Positions 27,921 through 37,009 of a stretch of 64,000 bases of DNA are shown here, one piece after another (positions within the stretch are counted from its first letter, which is position 1; each line of letters begins with the position of its first letter). This stretch comes from Pseudolactococcus reticulitermitis. Lineage in GTDB: Bacteria; Bacillota; Bacilli; Lactobacillales; Streptococcaceae. The DNA lies in assembly GCF_002260845.1 (NCBI RefSeq), contig NZ_BEDT01000005.1:62001-126000 (forward strand), read 5' to 3'. The position numbers were made by a program, and so were the translations under genes. The notes beneath the pieces were generated by a model, which worked only from the letters and a program-made list of their open reading frames with translations, was not told where the DNA came from and made no database searches.

Positions 27921-28859
27921 ATGAAAAGAATCGTCATCGCCCTCGGTGGGAATGCTCTCGGCAATAATCCCAAAGAACAGCTTGAACATGTCAATCAAGC
28001 AGCGCCAGCAATGGTCAATCTCATCAAACTCGGCTATGAGATTATCATCAGCCATGGCAATGGCCCTCAGGTTGGCATGTTAGAAAAAGCAATCAATATG
28101 TCAGCAAATTTGGATAGCTCAATCCCACATGTGCAATTACCGGAATGTACAGCCATGAGTCAAGGTTATATTGGCTACCATTTGCAGAACGCTATTCTAA
28201 GAGAATTGAGAAAACAAGGCATGCCATGGAATGTGGCAACGGTTGTCACGCAAGTTGAGGTTGCAGCTGACGATCCAGCCTTTCAAAATCCAACCAAACC
28301 AATCGGCAGTTTTTATACCCAAGAAGATGCCGAGAAGATGATTTCAGAAAATCCATCTTTGGTTTATCGAGAAGATTCAGGTCGTGGCTATCGTCAGATG
28401 GTTGCTTCACCCAAACCGATTGACATTGTGGAAAGTAAATCTATTCTTAATCTGCTAGATAATGAATTTATCGTCATCGCTTGTGGTGGTGGTGGTATTC
28501 CTGTTGTCAAACATGGCGATGGGGACTATGAAGGTGCGCTAGCAGTCATTGATAAAGATATTTCGTCAGCGAAATTAGCCGAGCTGGTTGAGGCAGACTA
28601 CTTCTTTATCTTGACCGCAGTTGATCGTGTTGCCATTCGCTTTGGGCAACTAGACCAATTAGATTTGGACACATTAACAGTAGCACAAGCTAAAGTCTAT
28701 GCTGAACAAGGTGAATTTGCGCCGGGCAGTATGCTCCCTAAAATTGAGGCAGCGATTGAATTTGCCTCATCTCAAAAAGGTCGAAAAGCAGTCATTGCCT
28801 CACTTGAAAATGCACCATTGGTCTTTGATGGCAAAAGTGGCACGATTATTACCTTATAA
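27921..28859 (+). CDS. aguC: Carbamate kinase
   Basis: The enzyme transfers phosphate from carbamoyl phosphate to ADP, giving ATP, the energy yield of agmatine breakdown. The 312 residues begin RIVIALGGNALG and contain SHGNGPQVGML near residue 48, VEVAADDPAF near 113, and ACGGGGIPV near 190, all family hallmarks. An arginine-pathway arcC would look the same, but only agmatine genes are nearby. It is cut off from aguBDA by the lipoprotein gene, a terminator-like hairpin and a duplicated repeat, so it may have its own promoter. Confidence 0.9.
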   Translation: MKRIVIALGGNALGNNPKEQLEHVNQAAPAMVNLIKLGYEIIISHGNGPQVGMLEKAINMSANLDSSIPHVQLPECTAMSQGYIGYHLQNAILRELRKQGMPWNVATVVTQVEVAADDPAFQNPTKPIGSFYTQEDAEKMISENPSLVYREDSGRGYRQMVASPKPIDIVESKSILNLLDNEFIVIACGGGGIPVVKHGDGDYEGALAVIDKDISSAKLAELVEADYFFILTAVDRVAIRFGQLDQLDLDTLTVAQAKVYAEQGEFAPGSMLPKIEAAIEFASSQKGRKAVIASLENAPLVFDGKSGTIITL

Positions 28860-28868
28860 ATCAAGGAA

Positions 28869-28905
28869 AAAGCTCCAATTTCAAAAGTGAAATTGGAGCT
28901 TTTTT
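28869..28905. terminator. Bidirectional terminator between aguC and recF
   Basis: AAAGCTCCAATTTC pairs with GAAATTGGAGCTTT around AAAAGT, ending in a T run. Confidence 0.9.
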
Positions 28906-28912
28906 GTCAACC

Positions 28913-29998
28913 TTAATCGTGATTATCTTGTTCTGTGATTTCCCCATGAGCAACTTCAAAAACCGTCATTTTATCGGGCAAATGTTGGAGGTGATCTAGC
29001 GTCGTTGTTGTGATAAAGGTCTGTGTTTTACCGATAACCAGAGCCAATAAATCGAGCTGTCTTTGATTATCGAGTTCACTCATGACATCATCTAAGAGTA
29101 AAACAGGATACTCTCCCGTTTCTTGATAAATCAATTCAATCTCAGCTAATTTGACAGATAGCGCAGTCGTGCGTTGCTGACCTTGAGAGCCAAAATTTGA
29201 CACATTAATGGCATTGATTAAAAACTGTAAATCATCACGATGCGGCCCGACAGAAGTTTGCGACCGAAATTTATCTTTGTCACGCGCTTGTTTCAACTCG
29301 GCTGCAAAGTCGGTCTTGACATTTTGGGCATAAACGATGCTTAATTTTTCTTGACCATGGCTGAGATGATGATGTAACTCAGCCGAAATTTCGGTCAGAC
29401 TGGTGATAAATTGCCTGCGATGGGTCATGACTTTTTCACCATATTCGACCAGCTGATCGTCTAAAACGTCCAAAAAATCGGGGTCAATTTTAGCTGCATC
29501 GAATTTGAGATAGCTGTTGCGCTCTTTGAGCGTTTTATTATAGCGCATCAAATCGTAAAGATAGACTGGGCGAATCTGTCCGATTTCCATATCAATAAAC
29601 CGTCTGCGAACACTAGGCGCGCCCTTGATAATCGCCAAATCCTCAGGTGCAAACATGATGACATTGAGATGACCGATATAATCAGCCAGTCGATTTTCCT
29701 TGAGGTGGTTGACTTTGGCAATTCGACCCTTTGGTGTCAAAGTAATCTCAAGTGGCACCGTTGTATTTTTTTTGAGGATTGTGCCTGAAACCGACATCTC
29801 TTTTTGCTGCCAAGCAATCAATTCACGGTCGGCGTGTGTTCTGTGGCTACGGGTCAATGCCAGAAAATAAATGCTCTCAGCAATATTGGTCTTGCCTTGC
29901 GCATTTTGCCCGACAAAAATATTGAGATGAGGATGAAACTTGAGATCGAGATGGCTATAATTTCGGAAGTTGTTGAGATGTAACTCGGAAATAATCAT
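28913..29998 (-). CDS. recF: DNA repair/recombination protein RecF
   Basis: This 361-residue SMC-like ATPase helps load RecA on gapped DNA. It starts MIISELHLNNFRNYSHLDL, has Walker A VGQNAQGKTNI near residue 30, the ABC signature FGSQGQQRTTALSVKLAE near 275 and Walker B PVLLLDDVMSELD near 300. The upstream gene is yaaA, as in many Firmicutes, although the dnaA/gyrB neighbours of the origin are not in this window. Confidence 0.96.
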   Translation of the reverse strand: MIISELHLNNFRNYSHLDLKFHPHLNIFVGQNAQGKTNIAESIYFLALTRSHRTHADRELIAWQQKEMSVSGTILKKNTTVPLEITLTPKGRIAKVNHLKENRLADYIGHLNVIMFAPEDLAIIKGAPSVRRRFIDMEIGQIRPVYLYDLMRYNKTLKERNSYLKFDAAKIDPDFLDVLDDQLVEYGEKVMTHRRQFITSLTEISAELHHHLSHGQEKLSIVYAQNVKTDFAAELKQARDKDKFRSQTSVGPHRDDLQFLINAINVSNFGSQGQQRTTALSVKLAEIELIYQETGEYPVLLLDDVMSELDNQRQLDLLALVIGKTQTFITTTTLDHLQHLPDKMTVFEVAHGEITEQDNHD

Positions 29999-30004
29999 AG
30001 GGGT

Positions 30005-30403
30005 TTATTTAGCACCAGGAAATTTTGGTTTGCTTGTTTTGCGTTTATAGTATTGCTCTTTATTGTTAGCAGCTGATTTTTGACGCATTTCCGTTTTTTT
30101 ATTATCAGCGTTGATTTTTTTGACAATGGCTTTAACACGCGCTTCTTCATCAAGTTCAGCCTGATGCTCAGCAATTTCTTCAGCTGTCGCTGCGATAATG
30201 TCAATTTTCAGTCCAAATTCTGGGAATTCTAGCACATCGCCGTCGAAAAGTTTTTTACCGCGTCTATTTTCATAGTTACCATTGTACAAAACGTCGTGGG
30301 TCTCGAGGAAATGCTTGGCTGCGCCGCCAGTTTCGATAATGGCTGCCTCTTTGAGCAACTTGCCGAGGGTAATAAAGTCATCGTATATCGTATAAGTATT
30401 CAT
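30005..30403 (-). CDS. yaaA: S4 domain protein YaaA
   Basis: The 132-residue protein has an S4 RNA-binding domain (FITLGKLLKEAAIIETGGAAKHFL, then LYNGNYENRRGKKLFDGDVLEF) and a basic tail ending KRKTSKPKFPGAK. YaaA proteins are encoded next to recF and are thought to act in ribosome assembly. It is six bases upstream of recF and cotranscribed. The tail is longer than in the shortest relatives. Confidence 0.88.
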   Translation of the reverse strand: MNTYTIYDDFITLGKLLKEAAIIETGGAAKHFLETHDVLYNGNYENRRGKKLFDGDVLEFPEFGLKIDIIAATAEEIAEHQAELDEEARVKAIVKKINADNKKTEMRQKSAANNKEQYYKRKTSKPKFPGAK

Positions 30404-30550
30404 ACCTCATTTTAACATAATTTGAGGTGGGATAGGTGCGCAACCCGAATCTTTCGTGAAATGGTGTGATCAGTTGACAGAAAATGCAAAAAAAAGCTGG
30501 TGATAATGGCAATTTCTGTGTTTGAAAATTTATAAAAATCTTCTGCTTGA

Positions 30551-30583
30551 TTTAAGGAGGGAGGCCTTAAATTTTGGTATAAT
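30551..30583 (+). promoter_or_regulatory. Promoter of M16 peptidase operon with palindrome over -35
   Basis: TATAAT lies at 30578-30583. The palindrome TTTAAGG...CCTTAAA (30551-30571) covers the place where a -35 box would be, so a DNA-binding protein may act there. Confidence 0.45.
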
Positions 30584-30610
30584 GGAAAAGTATATAAATA
30601 AAGGACAAAC

Positions 30611-31873
30611 ATGAAAATAAAAAATGGTGTAAATTTACATATAATCAAGGAAACGAAGTTTAAGACAGTCCAGTTTTTAGTGCGCTTTCGGACGAAGATG
30701 TCACGGCAAACTGTTGCCAAACGGGTGATTATTTCCAATCTTTGGGAGACATCAAATGCAGTTTTGACGACCAACCAGCAATTTCAGCGGAAATTATCAG
30801 AGATGTATGGGGCAAGTTTTGCGACAGGTGTGGCTAAAAAAGGCGATAATCATTTTTTGAATATCGGCATGAGTGTGGTTAATCCTAAATTTGTCAAGAG
30901 TGATACGGTGACAGATGCGGTTGAACTTATCCATCAGGCTTTGTTTATGCCCTTGATTGATGAGATTGGCTTTGATGAGGCAACATTTGCGCGTGAGAAG
31001 AAAAATCTCCTGCATTATTTGGCGTCAACGCGTGAGGATAAATCCTACGTCGCATCTACGCGTTTGAGCGAGCTCTTTTTTGCGGATAAAAACCTGTCAA
31101 CACCGAGTATTTCAACCGTTGAGCTGATGGAACACGAAACGCGTCAGAGTGTTTTTGACTATTATAAAAAAATGTTGCTGACCGATACGATTGATATTTG
31201 GATTTTGGGTGATTTGACTGTTGCTCAGGAAAGTAGTATCAGAGCTTATTTTTCGGACATGCCGTTCACTGACCGAGACCCTTTGACCACGGTTTTTTAT
31301 GCGCAAGCGACATCAAATATCGTCCGTGAAAAAACAGAGAAAGAAGACGTCAATCAATCGATTTTACAGCTAGCTTATAGCCATCCAGTTAAATATGGCG
31401 ATGCAGACTATCTGACCCTGCAAGTGTTGAATGGGCTTTTAGGTGGTTTTTCGCATTCCAAACTCTTCACAAATGTGCGGGAAAAAGAAAGTCTGGCTTA
31501 TTATGCCAATTCACGTTTTGATACGTTCACAGGCTTCTTGAAAATTGCAGCGGGGATCGATGCAGGACATCGCAGTAAGGCGTTGACTATTATTCGGGCG
31601 CAGGTTCGGGCTTTGGTACAAGGAGACATTTCGGAAAACGAACTCCGTCAGACCAAGGATATGCTGAGAAATGCTTATTTCTTATCATTGGATTCACCGT
31701 CAAATTTGATCGAACAAGCCTATATCAAGCAACTTTTACCAGATCGTCAGCTCTCTCAAGCAGAATGGCTACAGAAATTAGACGCCGTGACCAAAGCAGA
31801 CGTCGTCAGGGTAGCTCAAACATTGAACCTACAAGCCTTGTACTTCATGGAGGGAGAAAGCCTTGGAGATTAA
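30611..31873 (+). CDS. M16 peptidase-like protein, YmfF type (no HxxEH seen)
   Basis: The 420 residues match the fold pattern of insulinase-family subunits (LREKESLAYYANSRFDTFTGFLKI in substance, near 290) but the N-terminal half has no HxxEH zinc motif, so it is likely the non-catalytic partner. The downstream gene overlaps by 11 bases and carries the motif, giving the usual YmfF-YmfH pair. Its biological substrate in this group is not established. Confidence 0.85.
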   Translation: MKIKNGVNLHIIKETKFKTVQFLVRFRTKMSRQTVAKRVIISNLWETSNAVLTTNQQFQRKLSEMYGASFATGVAKKGDNHFLNIGMSVVNPKFVKSDTVTDAVELIHQALFMPLIDEIGFDEATFAREKKNLLHYLASTREDKSYVASTRLSELFFADKNLSTPSISTVELMEHETRQSVFDYYKKMLLTDTIDIWILGDLTVAQESSIRAYFSDMPFTDRDPLTTVFYAQATSNIVREKTEKEDVNQSILQLAYSHPVKYGDADYLTLQVLNGLLGGFSHSKLFTNVREKESLAYYANSRFDTFTGFLKIAAGIDAGHRSKALTIIRAQVRALVQGDISENELRQTKDMLRNAYFLSLDSPSNLIEQAYIKQLLPDRQLSQAEWLQKLDAVTKADVVRVAQTLNLQALYFMEGESLGD

Positions 31874-33146
31874 AAAATATCCACAAGTCGGTGAGACACT
31901 CTATAAAGATGTGCTAGAAAATGGCCTGCTCGTTTACTATCTGCCCAAGCCTGAGTTTAATAAAACTTATGGTCTGTTTACGACAAATTTTGGGAGTTTA
32001 GATACCCGTTTTGTCCCACGTGGGGCCTCAGAAATGCAGACTTTTCCAGAGGGGATTGCCCATTTCTTAGAGCATAAATTATTTGAGAAAAAAGATGGCG
32101 ATGCCATGAACTTTTTTGGTGCGCTTGGTGCGAATTCTAATGCCTTTACGAGTTTTACACGGACGTCTTATCTATTTTCAACCATGGAAAATGTTGACCC
32201 TAATGTTGAATTACTGCTAGATTTTGTGCAGGAGCCTTATTTTACCCAAGCCTCAGTCGAAAAAGAGCAAGGGATTATCACACAGGAAATCCAGATGTAT
32301 CAAGATGATGCAGACTTTAGATTGTTTTTTGGTCTCCTACAAAATCTTTATCCGAAGTCCCCTTTGGCTGCGGATATTGCAGGCACGCCGCAAAGTATCA
32401 GACGCATTTCAGCAGAAGATTTGTATGAAAATTATCGGACTTTTTATCATCCTGCCAATATGACCCTCTTTTTGACAGGGCCATTTGAGGTGTCAGAAAT
32501 GGCAGCCTTGGTCGAGAAAAATCAGGCAGAGAAACGCTTTGAGCCGATTGTACCAATTCAGCGCGCGCCATTTGAAGCCGCAGCACCGATTCCGACAAAT
32601 AAACTGGCTTTTGATGTGACCATTCCCAAACTTGCCCTAGGTTTTCGGGGATATGACCGCTTGCCGTCAGATCCCTTGTTGCGCTTTGAATATAAGTTAG
32701 CCATTCAACTCATGCTGACGATGATTTTAGGCACTACCAGCAGTCGCTATGAAAGCCTGTATAATCAAGGCTTGATTGATGATTCTTTCGGTTTTGATTT
32801 TGAAGTCGCCCCGCAGTATCATTTTGCCAGCATGACATCTGATACGATTTATCCCATAAAACTTGCTAAAATTTTGCGTGATACGCTAAAAAGTTATAAA
32901 ATAGAGAATGATTTCAATTTAGATCATCTGACGATTATCAAAAAAGAAATGCTTGGCGACTATTATAAGTCTTTAAATTCCTTGGAATTCATCGCCAATC
33001 AATTCTCGTCTAACCTTTTTGAAGGCGTGACTTTCTTTGATTTTCCAATGATTTTGTCAAGTCTGACACTCGAAAAAATCGAGCAGCACGCTGACCGATT
33101 TATTCAAGAGATGGTCTCGACTGATTTCATAATGAATCCTAAGTAA
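31863..33146 (+). CDS. M16 zinc peptidase, YmfH type
   Basis: The 427-residue protein has the inverted zinc motif HFLEH in GIAHFLEHKLFEKKDGDAM near residue 68 and a downstream glutamate region (EKEQGIITQEI near 135), so it should be an active metallopeptidase. It overlaps the YmfF-like gene and is followed by the RodZ-like and pgsA genes, an order common in Firmicutes. Confidence 0.88.
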   Translation: MEIKKYPQVGETLYKDVLENGLLVYYLPKPEFNKTYGLFTTNFGSLDTRFVPRGASEMQTFPEGIAHFLEHKLFEKKDGDAMNFFGALGANSNAFTSFTRTSYLFSTMENVDPNVELLLDFVQEPYFTQASVEKEQGIITQEIQMYQDDADFRLFFGLLQNLYPKSPLAADIAGTPQSIRRISAEDLYENYRTFYHPANMTLFLTGPFEVSEMAALVEKNQAEKRFEPIVPIQRAPFEAAAPIPTNKLAFDVTIPKLALGFRGYDRLPSDPLLRFEYKLAIQLMLTMILGTTSSRYESLYNQGLIDDSFGFDFEVAPQYHFASMTSDTIYPIKLAKILRDTLKSYKIENDFNLDHLTIIKKEMLGDYYKSLNSLEFIANQFSSNLFEGVTFFDFPMILSSLTLEKIEQHADRFIQEMVSTDFIMNPK

Positions 33147-33236
33147 ATCAACAAGTAAAAATGTAAAAAAGTGATGCTGGCGACCATTGCATCTATCAGG
33201 TAAGCACCAGCTTAAAATGACCAGAAAGGAGTTTTC

Positions 33237-34112
33237 GTGGCCCAAAAAACAGTAGGACAAGTTTTGCGTGATCAACGCGCGAAGCTTGATATGACGCTTA
33301 ATGCAGCGCAAGACTTAACGCAGATTCAAAAAATGTATATCGTCGCCTTGGAGCGTGATGATTATGATGCCTTGCCAGGGGACTTTTACGTCAAAGCTTA
33401 TCTCAAACAATATGCTGAACGTCTGGATCTCGATTATGACCAGTTGGTCACAGCTTATGAAAAAAATGAGCCAATCGATGTCCAAGAAACACCGGATTTA
33501 ACTGAAGATTATCGGTTTGTCAAGCCGTCAGAACGCGTTGACGAAAATGAGGACGAGCTAGACGGTAAAAAATGGCGCTATTATTTGCCCATCGTTTTAT
33601 TAGGGACTGTTGCGGCCTTGATTATCATCAGCATTTCAGCTGCAGTCATTCTCAACAAACCTAAAAATAGCGGCATCGCGGAACACCTCTATAGCGTGTC
33701 GACCAGCTCTAAAAGCAAGGCGTCGGCGAGCAGTACTGAGCCAAGCGCGTCATCATCATCTGCCACATCAGAGTCCAAAGCACCAGAACCGCCTAAAGCC
33801 GACATTACGGTGGCGGGCAATGGTCAAGCGCTTGTTGCAACCGTGAAAAATGTGCCAAGTCCAGTGAAAGTTAGCCTGAGTACGGCAGCAGGTGTTGCCG
33901 TCTGGATTGGGATGACGAATTCAGACTTGGCTGGTGGTCAGATTACTTTGACTGATGCGACACCAACGACAGCGACTTTAACAGGTAATCAGACCGTTTT
34001 GACATTAGGAAAAACAGCAGGTCTGACCCTTAAAATTGGCGATACCCCAATTGATTTGTCAAGTATTGCAGCGCCTGAAAGCCCTGCAACCTTGACGATA
34101 AACGTAGAATAG
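33237..34112 (+). CDS. RodZ-like membrane protein with HTH_25 domain
   Basis: The 291 residues contain an N-terminal Xre-type helix-turn-helix (VGQVLRDQRAKLDMTLNAAQDLTQIQ region, about 4-75), one membrane helix (about 118-140, IVLLGTVAALIIISISAAVIL region), a Ser/Ala-rich linker and an extracellular beta-rich C-terminal domain. This is the layout of RodZ/YmfM, which links the cell-shape machinery to the membrane. The start is GTG after AAAGGAG. It is followed after 8 bases by pgsA. Confidence 0.88.
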   Translation: MAQKTVGQVLRDQRAKLDMTLNAAQDLTQIQKMYIVALERDDYDALPGDFYVKAYLKQYAERLDLDYDQLVTAYEKNEPIDVQETPDLTEDYRFVKPSERVDENEDELDGKKWRYYLPIVLLGTVAALIIISISAAVILNKPKNSGIAEHLYSVSTSSKSKASASSTEPSASSSSATSESKAPEPPKADITVAGNGQALVATVKNVPSPVKVSLSTAAGVAVWIGMTNSDLAGGQITLTDATPTTATLTGNQTVLTLGKTAGLTLKIGDTPIDLSSIAAPESPATLTINVE

Positions 34113-34120
34113 AGATTAAG

Positions 34121-34678
34121 ATGAAACTAACCAAAGAAAACTTACCCAATAATTTAACGATCGCCCGCATTTTCGCGATTCCACTTTTTATCTTAATTTT
34201 AGCCTTGGGTGGCAAACACCAAGCTTGGCAAATCGTTGCAGCGATTTTATTTGCTGTGGCATCTGCAACCGACTGGCTAGATGGCTATTTGGCCCGCAAA
34301 TGGCAGATCGTGTCAAATTTCGGTAAATTTGCAGATCCTTTAGCTGATAAAATGTTAGTCATGTCAGCTTTCATCATGTTAGTGCCTTTGAAATTAGCAC
34401 CAGCTTGGGTGATTGCCATTATCATCTGTCGGGAATTAGCCGTGACAGGCTTGCGTCTGCTCTTGGTCGAACAAGGTGGTGTCGTGATGGCAGCAGCCTT
34501 GCCAGGGAAAATCAAAACCTTTACACAAATGCTGTCAATTATCTTCTTATTACTCGGTTGGCATACCCTTGGTGTGATTTTCTTATACATCTGCCTCATC
34601 GCAACCATTTACTCAGGTTACGACTATTTTGCTCAAAATCTGTCTGTCTTTAAAGAAGCAGACCAATCACAACAATAA
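34121..34678 (+). CDS. pgsA: CDP-diacylglycerol-glycerol-3-phosphate 3-phosphatidyltransferase
   Basis: This membrane enzyme makes phosphatidylglycerol phosphate. The 185 residues contain the CDP-alcohol phosphotransferase signature: TDWLDGYLARK, then GKFADPLADK (D-G-x2-A-R ... G-x3-D-x3-D) near residues 46-75. There are about six hydrophobic segments, and LPNNLTIARIFAIPLF is at the N terminus as usual. Confidence 0.95.
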   Translation: MKLTKENLPNNLTIARIFAIPLFILILALGGKHQAWQIVAAILFAVASATDWLDGYLARKWQIVSNFGKFADPLADKMLVMSAFIMLVPLKLAPAWVIAIIICRELAVTGLRLLLVEQGGVVMAAALPGKIKTFTQMLSIIFLLLGWHTLGVIFLYICLIATIYSGYDYFAQNLSVFKEADQSQQ

Positions 34679-34681
34679 ATC

Positions 34682-34710
34682 TTGCAAAATGGCACGGACT
34701 GAGCTATAAT
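34682..34710 (+). promoter_or_regulatory. Promoter of hisS T-box transcript
   Basis: TTGCAA (34682-34687) and TATAAT (34705-34710) have 17 bases between them. Confidence 0.7.
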
Positions 34711-34780
34711 TGAGATAACCAATCAGAGAGCGGAGGTAGCTGAAAATCCGCAACTAGGAAACGTGACAGTTTATCCGCAA

Positions 34781-34922
34781 TTAAGCAAATAAAGCGAACA
34801 TTTTGGGCTATTTTTTGCCACTTCTTCGTTGACAAGATTTGACGTACGCCTGTACGCCAGCGCCTTATCGCCTCGAATTGACAAAAAAGATCTCAAAAAT
34901 GCTGTACACTTTTTTTACTTAA
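34781..34922 (+). repeat. 142-bp TTAA-bounded inverted-repeat element, copy 1
   Basis: It begins and ends with TTAA. The terminal 20 bases (TTAAGCAAATAAAGCGAACA and, inverted, TTAAGTAAAAAAAGTGTACA) pair at 16 of 20 positions. An inner CGTAC-gcct-GTACG hairpin is present. Ungapped alignment with copy 2 gives 27 differences in 142 positions by my count. Confidence 0.8.
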
Positions 34923-35010
34923 ATGAGTATAAAAAGAAAAGTTAGCGACTTTATAGCTAAAGAGCTAGGAATGCCTAGAAAACAAGGTGGTACCACGATA
35001 TTATCGTCCT

Positions 35011-35204
35011 TGAGCGTATATACTCACTTAACCCAATAAAGCAAACATTTTCGGTTATTTTCCGCCACTTCATCGTTGATAAGTCTTGACGTACACCTGT
35101 GTGTCATCGCCTCATCGCCTCGAATTGACAGAAAATATCTCAAAAATTTTGTTTTCTTTCTTGAGTTAACTGAGTATATGTCTACGCTCAGGGGCGTTTT
35201 CTTA
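35011..35204 (+). terminator. T-box terminator stem with element in its loop
   Basis: TGAGCG and TATATACTCA (35011-35026) pair with TGAGTATATG and CGCTCA (35171-35190), followed by GGGGCGTTTTCTT. Element copy 2 occupies nearly the entire loop. Confidence 0.65.
35028..35169 (+). repeat. 142-bp TTAA-bounded inverted-repeat element, copy 2
   Basis: It has the same length as copy 1 and the same TTAA ends. Terminal arms TTAACCCAATAAAGCAAACA and, inverted, TTAACTCAAGAAAGAAAACA pair at 17 of 20 positions. Changes from copy 1 at arm positions 5, 7 and 16 are matched by changes on the opposite arm. Confidence 0.8.
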
Positions 35205-35232
35205 TAGGAAATGAAAGAGGTAAAGAGCAACT

Positions 35233-36516
35233 ATGAAATTACAAAGACCCAAAGGCACGGTTGATATTCTGCCCGGTGAGAGTGAAAAATGGCAGTTTGT
35301 CGAAGCCACCATGCGTCGCGTTTTTGCGACCTACCGCTTTAGTGAAATTCGCACGCCACTTTTTGAGCATTATGAAGTGATTTCGCGTTCTGTTGGCGAT
35401 ACGACAGACATTGTCACCAAAGAAATGTACGATTTTTATGACAAGGGTGACCGTCATGTGACCTTACGTCCGGAAGGGACAGCGCCCGTTGTTCGCTCGT
35501 ATGTCGAAAACAAAAAATTTGCGCCAGAAGTTCAAAAACCTTTTAAAGTTTACTATACGGGTTCAATGTTTCGCTATGAACGCCCACAGGCTGGTCGTCT
35601 GCGTGAGTTTCATCAGATTGGTGTTGAAAATTTTGGCTCAAAAAATCCCGCAACGGATGTCGAGACGATTGCCATGGCTAAAGCCTTTTTTGACCAAGTC
35701 GGTGTCAAAAATATCAAGCTGGTTATCAATTCATTGGGGGATAGCGAGACGCGTGAACGTTATCGTACAGCTCTGATTGCTTATTTGGAACAGCATCTTG
35801 ACAAGCTATCTGATGATTCTAAGCGCCGTTTGCATGAAAATCCCTTGCGTGTTTTAGATTCCAAGGATAAACAGGACATTGCTATCGTCAAAGACGCGCC
35901 TTCAATTCTGGATTTCTTGACTGACGCCAGTCAGCAGCATTTGACCGACGTCAAGACCATGTTGGAAAGCCTTAATATCGCCTACACCGTCGATCAGAAT
36001 ATGGTGCGGGGCTTGGACTACTATAACGACACGATTTTCGAGTTTATGACGGAGATTAAGGGCAAGGAGTTGACGATTTGCGGCGGCGGGCGCTATGATG
36101 CGCTGGTTAGCTATTTTGGTGGCCCTGAGACCCCCGGCTTTGGCTTTGGGATTGGTGTGGATCGCCTCCTGCTCGTCTTGGAGGAGCAGGGCACGTCCTT
36201 GCCAGTTTCGCAGCCGCTCGATGTTTACGTGGTTGTTTTGGGCGCAAGCGCCAATGTTGCAGCACTCAAGTTAGTTCAGTCGCTGCGCGATCAAGGCTAT
36301 AGTGTGGAACGTGATGTCTTAAATCGCAAGATTAAGCAACAATTCAAGTCGGCAGAAGAATTTGGGGCGAAGACCATCATCACTCTTGGGGAAACAGAAG
36401 TCGAAACCGGCGAAATTGTCGTTAAAAACAATGTGACCCGTGCAGAAGTCAAGACAACTTTGAGCGAGATTGAAAGTCAGTTTGACGCTGTTTTTGCAGA
36501 AGTGACGGCTGACTGA
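35233..36516 (+). CDS. hisS: Histidyl-tRNA synthetase
   Basis: This 427-residue class II synthetase charges tRNA-His. It begins [18 protein letters not shown], with motif 2 at [26 protein letters not shown] in substance near residue 108, the histidine motif [14 protein letters not shown] near 257, and [27 protein letters not shown] near 285-320; the C-terminal anticodon-binding domain follows. It is controlled by the T-box leader upstream. Its stop overlaps the start of the next small gene (TGATG). Confidence 0.97.
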   Translation: MKLQRPKGTVDILPGESEKWQFVEATMRRVFATYRFSEIRTPLFEHYEVISRSVGDTTDIVTKEMYDFYDKGDRHVTLRPEGTAPVVRSYVENKKFAPEVQKPFKVYYTGSMFRYERPQAGRLREFHQIGVENFGSKNPATDVETIAMAKAFFDQVGVKNIKLVINSLGDSETRERYRTALIAYLEQHLDKLSDDSKRRLHENPLRVLDSKDKQDIAIVKDAPSILDFLTDASQQHLTDVKTMLESLNIAYTVDQNMVRGLDYYNDTIFEFMTEIKGKELTICGGGRYDALVSYFGGPETPGFGFGIGVDRLLLVLEEQGTSLPVSQPLDVYVVVLGASANVAALKLVQSLRDQGYSVERDVLNRKIKQQFKSAEEFGAKTIITLGETEVETGEIVVKNNVTRAEVKTTLSEIESQFDAVFAEVTAD

Positions 36517-36746
36517 TGGCAGATAAACTCAAGATATTGATGGGCTTATCGGCCTTATCAAGCGCTGCTAGTTTGTATCAAATTCTGACACATTCTCATC
36601 AGTTTGACCGGACTTTTCTCATCATTTATTGTGTCTTAATCGTGATTTTTAATCGCGATAAGGCGATTACACAGGACAAAATCGCACGGGTTGTCGTCAT
36701 TATCACGCTTATCCTCTTATTTGTCACATCGTTTCTGGCGAGGTAG
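36516..36746 (+). CDS. Small two-helix membrane protein
   Basis: The 76-residue protein has hydrophobic stretches at about 6-22 and 29-74 (LIIYCVLIVIFNRDKAI, VVVIITLILLFVTSFLA) and no other recognisable feature. The stop of hisS overlaps its start, so it should be translated with hisS. I do not recognise the family. Confidence 0.65.
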   Translation: MADKLKILMGLSALSSAASLYQILTHSHQFDRTFLIIYCVLIVIFNRDKAITQDKIARVVVIITLILLFVTSFLAR

Positions 36747-36749
36747 CGT

Positions 36750-36992
36750 ATGACTGACAAGAAAGTCCATATATTCATCAGAATTTTAGCGATTTTAATC
36801 ATCATTATCAGCGTGCTCAAACTTGCACAAGGCGATGATAAGGGTCTCAATCTCTGGTTATTTGTCGCGCTCTATGTGGTGGCAGTCAAGAAAATCAATA
36901 CCTTTCTCAAAGAAAGTCGCTTGACGACGGTGTTAGTTTTTCTAGCAGTTAGTTTGCAGGTTGTGATGTTGATATTATCGAAAGTATTATAA
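36750..36992 (+). CDS. Small membrane protein
   Basis: The 80-residue protein has three hydrophobic segments (FIRILAILIIIISVLKLA, LWLFVALYVVAV, VLVFLAVSLQVVMLILS). It starts three bases after the previous small membrane gene, and the pair may act together. No family is recognised. Confidence 0.65.
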   Translation: MTDKKVHIFIRILAILIIIISVLKLAQGDDKGLNLWLFVALYVVAVKKINTFLKESRLTTVLVFLAVSLQVVMLILSKVL

Positions 36993-37009
36993 TTGAGTTT
37001 CGGCTCCTT

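Larger units (their letters stand above)
34717..35228 (+). promoter_or_regulatory. T-box leader of hisS, enlarged by two inserted elements
   Basis: A T-box senses uncharged tRNA and lets transcription continue. The AGAGAG motif and CGGAGGTAGCTGAAAATCCG arm near 34725-34752 look like stem I. AAGGTGGTACCACG (34984-34997) with CGTCCTTG is the antiterminator T-box sequence that pairs with the tRNA end. The leader is about 510 bases, while about 230 remain if the two 142-bp elements are removed, a normal T-box size. I could not place the His specifier codon with confidence. The element copies separate stem I from the antiterminator and fill the terminator loop. Confidence 0.85.
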
